Source: Alphaproteobacteria bacterium
Lineage (GTDB): Bacteria; Pseudomonadota; Alphaproteobacteria; Sphingomonadales; Emcibacteraceae
DNA length: 6,111 nucleotides
Direction: 5' to 3'
Assembly (NCBI GenBank): GCA_013152615.1
Contig: JAADGA010000101.1
Coordinates: 1 to 6,111, forward strand
Part shown: piece after piece, positions 4,979 through 6,111 of the stretch
Numbering within the stretch: position 1 is the first letter of the stretch
Layout of the letters: every line of letters starts with the position of its first letter
Notes under the pieces: model-generated
Told to the model about the DNA's origin: nothing
Seen by the model: the letters and a program-made list of their open reading frames with translations, nothing else
Database searches by the model: none
Position numbers and translations under genes: made by a program

Positions 4979-6111
4979 ATGAAGGCAATCAAAATGATGA
5001 TGCTCGACATGGGGATAGCGGCACGGGCCGCCGCCCAAAAGCTTGCCAGTGCATCAACCGAACAGAAGAATGAGGCCCTGAGCGCCGCCGCCTCTTTTAT
5101 TTGTGCGGGACAGCAACAGATTTTGGCTGCCAACGGTCACGATATGGCAAACGCCCGGGCGCGGGGCCTGACCAATGCCCTGCTTGACCGGCTGCTTCTG
5201 GATGGCCCGAGGGTTGAGGCCATTGCCGCCTCGCTGCGGGCGATCGCCGCTCTGCCCGACCCGGTCGGTGATATCATCGCGGCATGGGACAGGCCCAATG
5301 GCCTGAGCATTTCCCGGGTCAGGGTGCCGCTCGGGGTGATCGGCATTATTTATGAATCCCGGCCCAATGTCACCGCCGATGCCGGGGCGCTATGCCTGAA
5401 GTCGGGCAATGCGGTTATTTTGCGCGGCGGCAGTGAAAGTGTGTTGTCAAACCGCGCCATTCATCACTGTCTGCTGCAGGGACTGGCGGCGGCTAAGCTC
5501 AGCCCGGAGTCAATCCAGCTGGTGCCGACACAGGACCGGGCCGCGGTCGGTGAGTTGCTCGGTCTGGTCGGATATGTTGATATTATCGTCCCGCGCGGCG
5601 GCAAATCATTGATCAGGCGGGTACAGAATGACAGCAAGATACCGGTAATGGCTCATCTTGACGGCATCTGTCATGTCTATGTTGATCAGGATGCCGACCC
5701 TGATATGGCGGTGGCCATCACCCTGAACGCCAAAATGCGCCGCCCCGGCATCTGCGGTGCCGCCGAAACCCTGCTGATCGACCGGGCAGTGGTCGACAGC
5801 CATCTGCCAGCGATTATTGCCGTGCTTAAGGCTGCCGGTTGTCAGCTGCGCGGCGACGACATTGTCTGCGCCCTTGATCCGTCGATAGCCCCGGCCAGTG
5901 CCGAAGACTGGGACACCGAATATCTTGATGCTATCCTGTCAATCAAAATAGTGGACGGGGTTGACGGCGCGATTGATCATATTGCCGCCCATGGCTCCCA
6001 CCATACCGACAGTATTATCACCGAAAATAACGCGACGGCGGAGAAATTCCTTAATCTGGTTGACAGTGCCATTGTCATGCATAACAGCTCGACCCAGTTT
6101 GCCGACGGCGG
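4979..6111 (+). CDS. proA: Glutamate-5-semialdehyde dehydrogenase (gamma-glutamyl phosphate reductase), 3' end cut by window
   Basis: An uninterrupted frame of 377 codons and two further bases reaches the window edge. Against about 417 residues in E. coli ProA, roughly 40 are missing on the right. The enzyme reduces gamma-glutamyl phosphate with NADPH to glutamate semialdehyde, taking the unstable ProB product. Visible family motifs: [48 protein letters not shown], the catalytic cysteine C259 in [10 protein letters not shown], and S-T-Q-F-A-D-G-G at the edge. The start is uncertain: ATG 4979 has only GGA upstream, whereas ATG 4994 or 4997 has GAAGG (4981-4985) at a good distance and may be the real start. 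It lies 13 bases after proB, in the same operon. Confidence 0.96.
   Translation, partial: MKAIKMMMLDMGIAARAAAQKLASASTEQKNEALSAAASFICAGQQQILAANGHDMANARARGLTNALLDRLLLDGPRVEAIAASLRAIAALPDPVGDIIAAWDRPNGLSISRVRVPLGVIGIIYESRPNVTADAGALCLKSGNAVILRGGSESVLSNRAIHHCLLQGLAAAKLSPESIQLVPTQDRAAVGELLGLVGYVDIIVPRGGKSLIRRVQNDSKIPVMAHLDGICHVYVDQDADPDMAVAITLNAKMRRPGICGAAETLLIDRAVVDSHLPAIIAVLKAAGCQLRGDDIVCALDPSIAPASAEDWDTEYLDAILSIKIVDGVDGAIDHIAAHGSHHTDSIITENNATAEKFLNLVDSAIVMHNSSTQFADG

Noticed and set aside
3826..6111. Possibility that proB or proA is broken
   Set aside because: Reading codon by codon, proB ends at a normal TGA. proA has no internal stop or frameshift up to the window edge, and catalytic residues are present in both.
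1..6111. Mobile elements, tRNA/rRNA genes, CRISPR, toxin-antitoxin or defence genes
   Set aside because: I looked on both strands and saw none. The gene order is that of a conserved housekeeping locus.

Overview
The window looks like core chromosome of an alphaproteobacterium. The evidence is the gene order rplU-rpmA-obgE-proB-proA, an L21 protein with a long Lys/Ala/Pro-rich tail, and an FNR-family regulator with the C-x2-C-x7-C cysteine spacing seen in the FnrN/FixK1/AadR group. Base composition is moderate, with many GCC, CGG and GGC codons in obgE, proB and proA and A/T-rich intergenic DNA. Genus cannot be read from the sequence. There are no tRNA or rRNA genes, insertion sequences, CRISPR arrays or phage genes.

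Left part (1-868): 202 bases with no supportable gene come first. A single-domain universal stress protein gene follows on the minus strand (203-646), then a 222-base divergent intergenic region. That region holds a perfect FNR/FixK-type palindrome (711-724), a second palindrome that also matches an FNR box at 9 of 10 positions (752-767), and a third perfect inverted repeat over the likely -10 region of the rightward gene (810-824).

Middle (869-2724): a plus-strand FNR-type oxygen-responsive regulator (869-1636) comes first. A strong sigma-70-like promoter (1681-1708) then drives rplU and rpmA through a leader of about 120 bases. The leader contains two hairpins, one of them a three-segment helix of 16 pairs. 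The two ribosomal protein genes end at a well-formed intrinsic terminator (2696-2724).

Right part (2749-6111): obgE (ribosome-assembly GTPase) starts only 24 bases after the terminator, with no recognisable Shine-Dalgarno sequence. proB follows with zero gap and proA 13 bases later. proA runs off the right edge. ProB and ProA catalyse the first two steps of proline synthesis from glutamate. Every catalytic motif checked in ObgE, ProB and ProA is intact.

How the parts fit: the left half reads as a small oxygen-control module, a regulator divergent from a stress gene that carries a binding site of the type that regulator should recognise. The right half is a translation, ribosome-assembly and proline cluster. 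I did not find an undescribed multi-gene system. The most interesting material is regulatory: the usp-fnr intergenic palindromes, the structured rplU leader, and the terminator placed directly before obgE.
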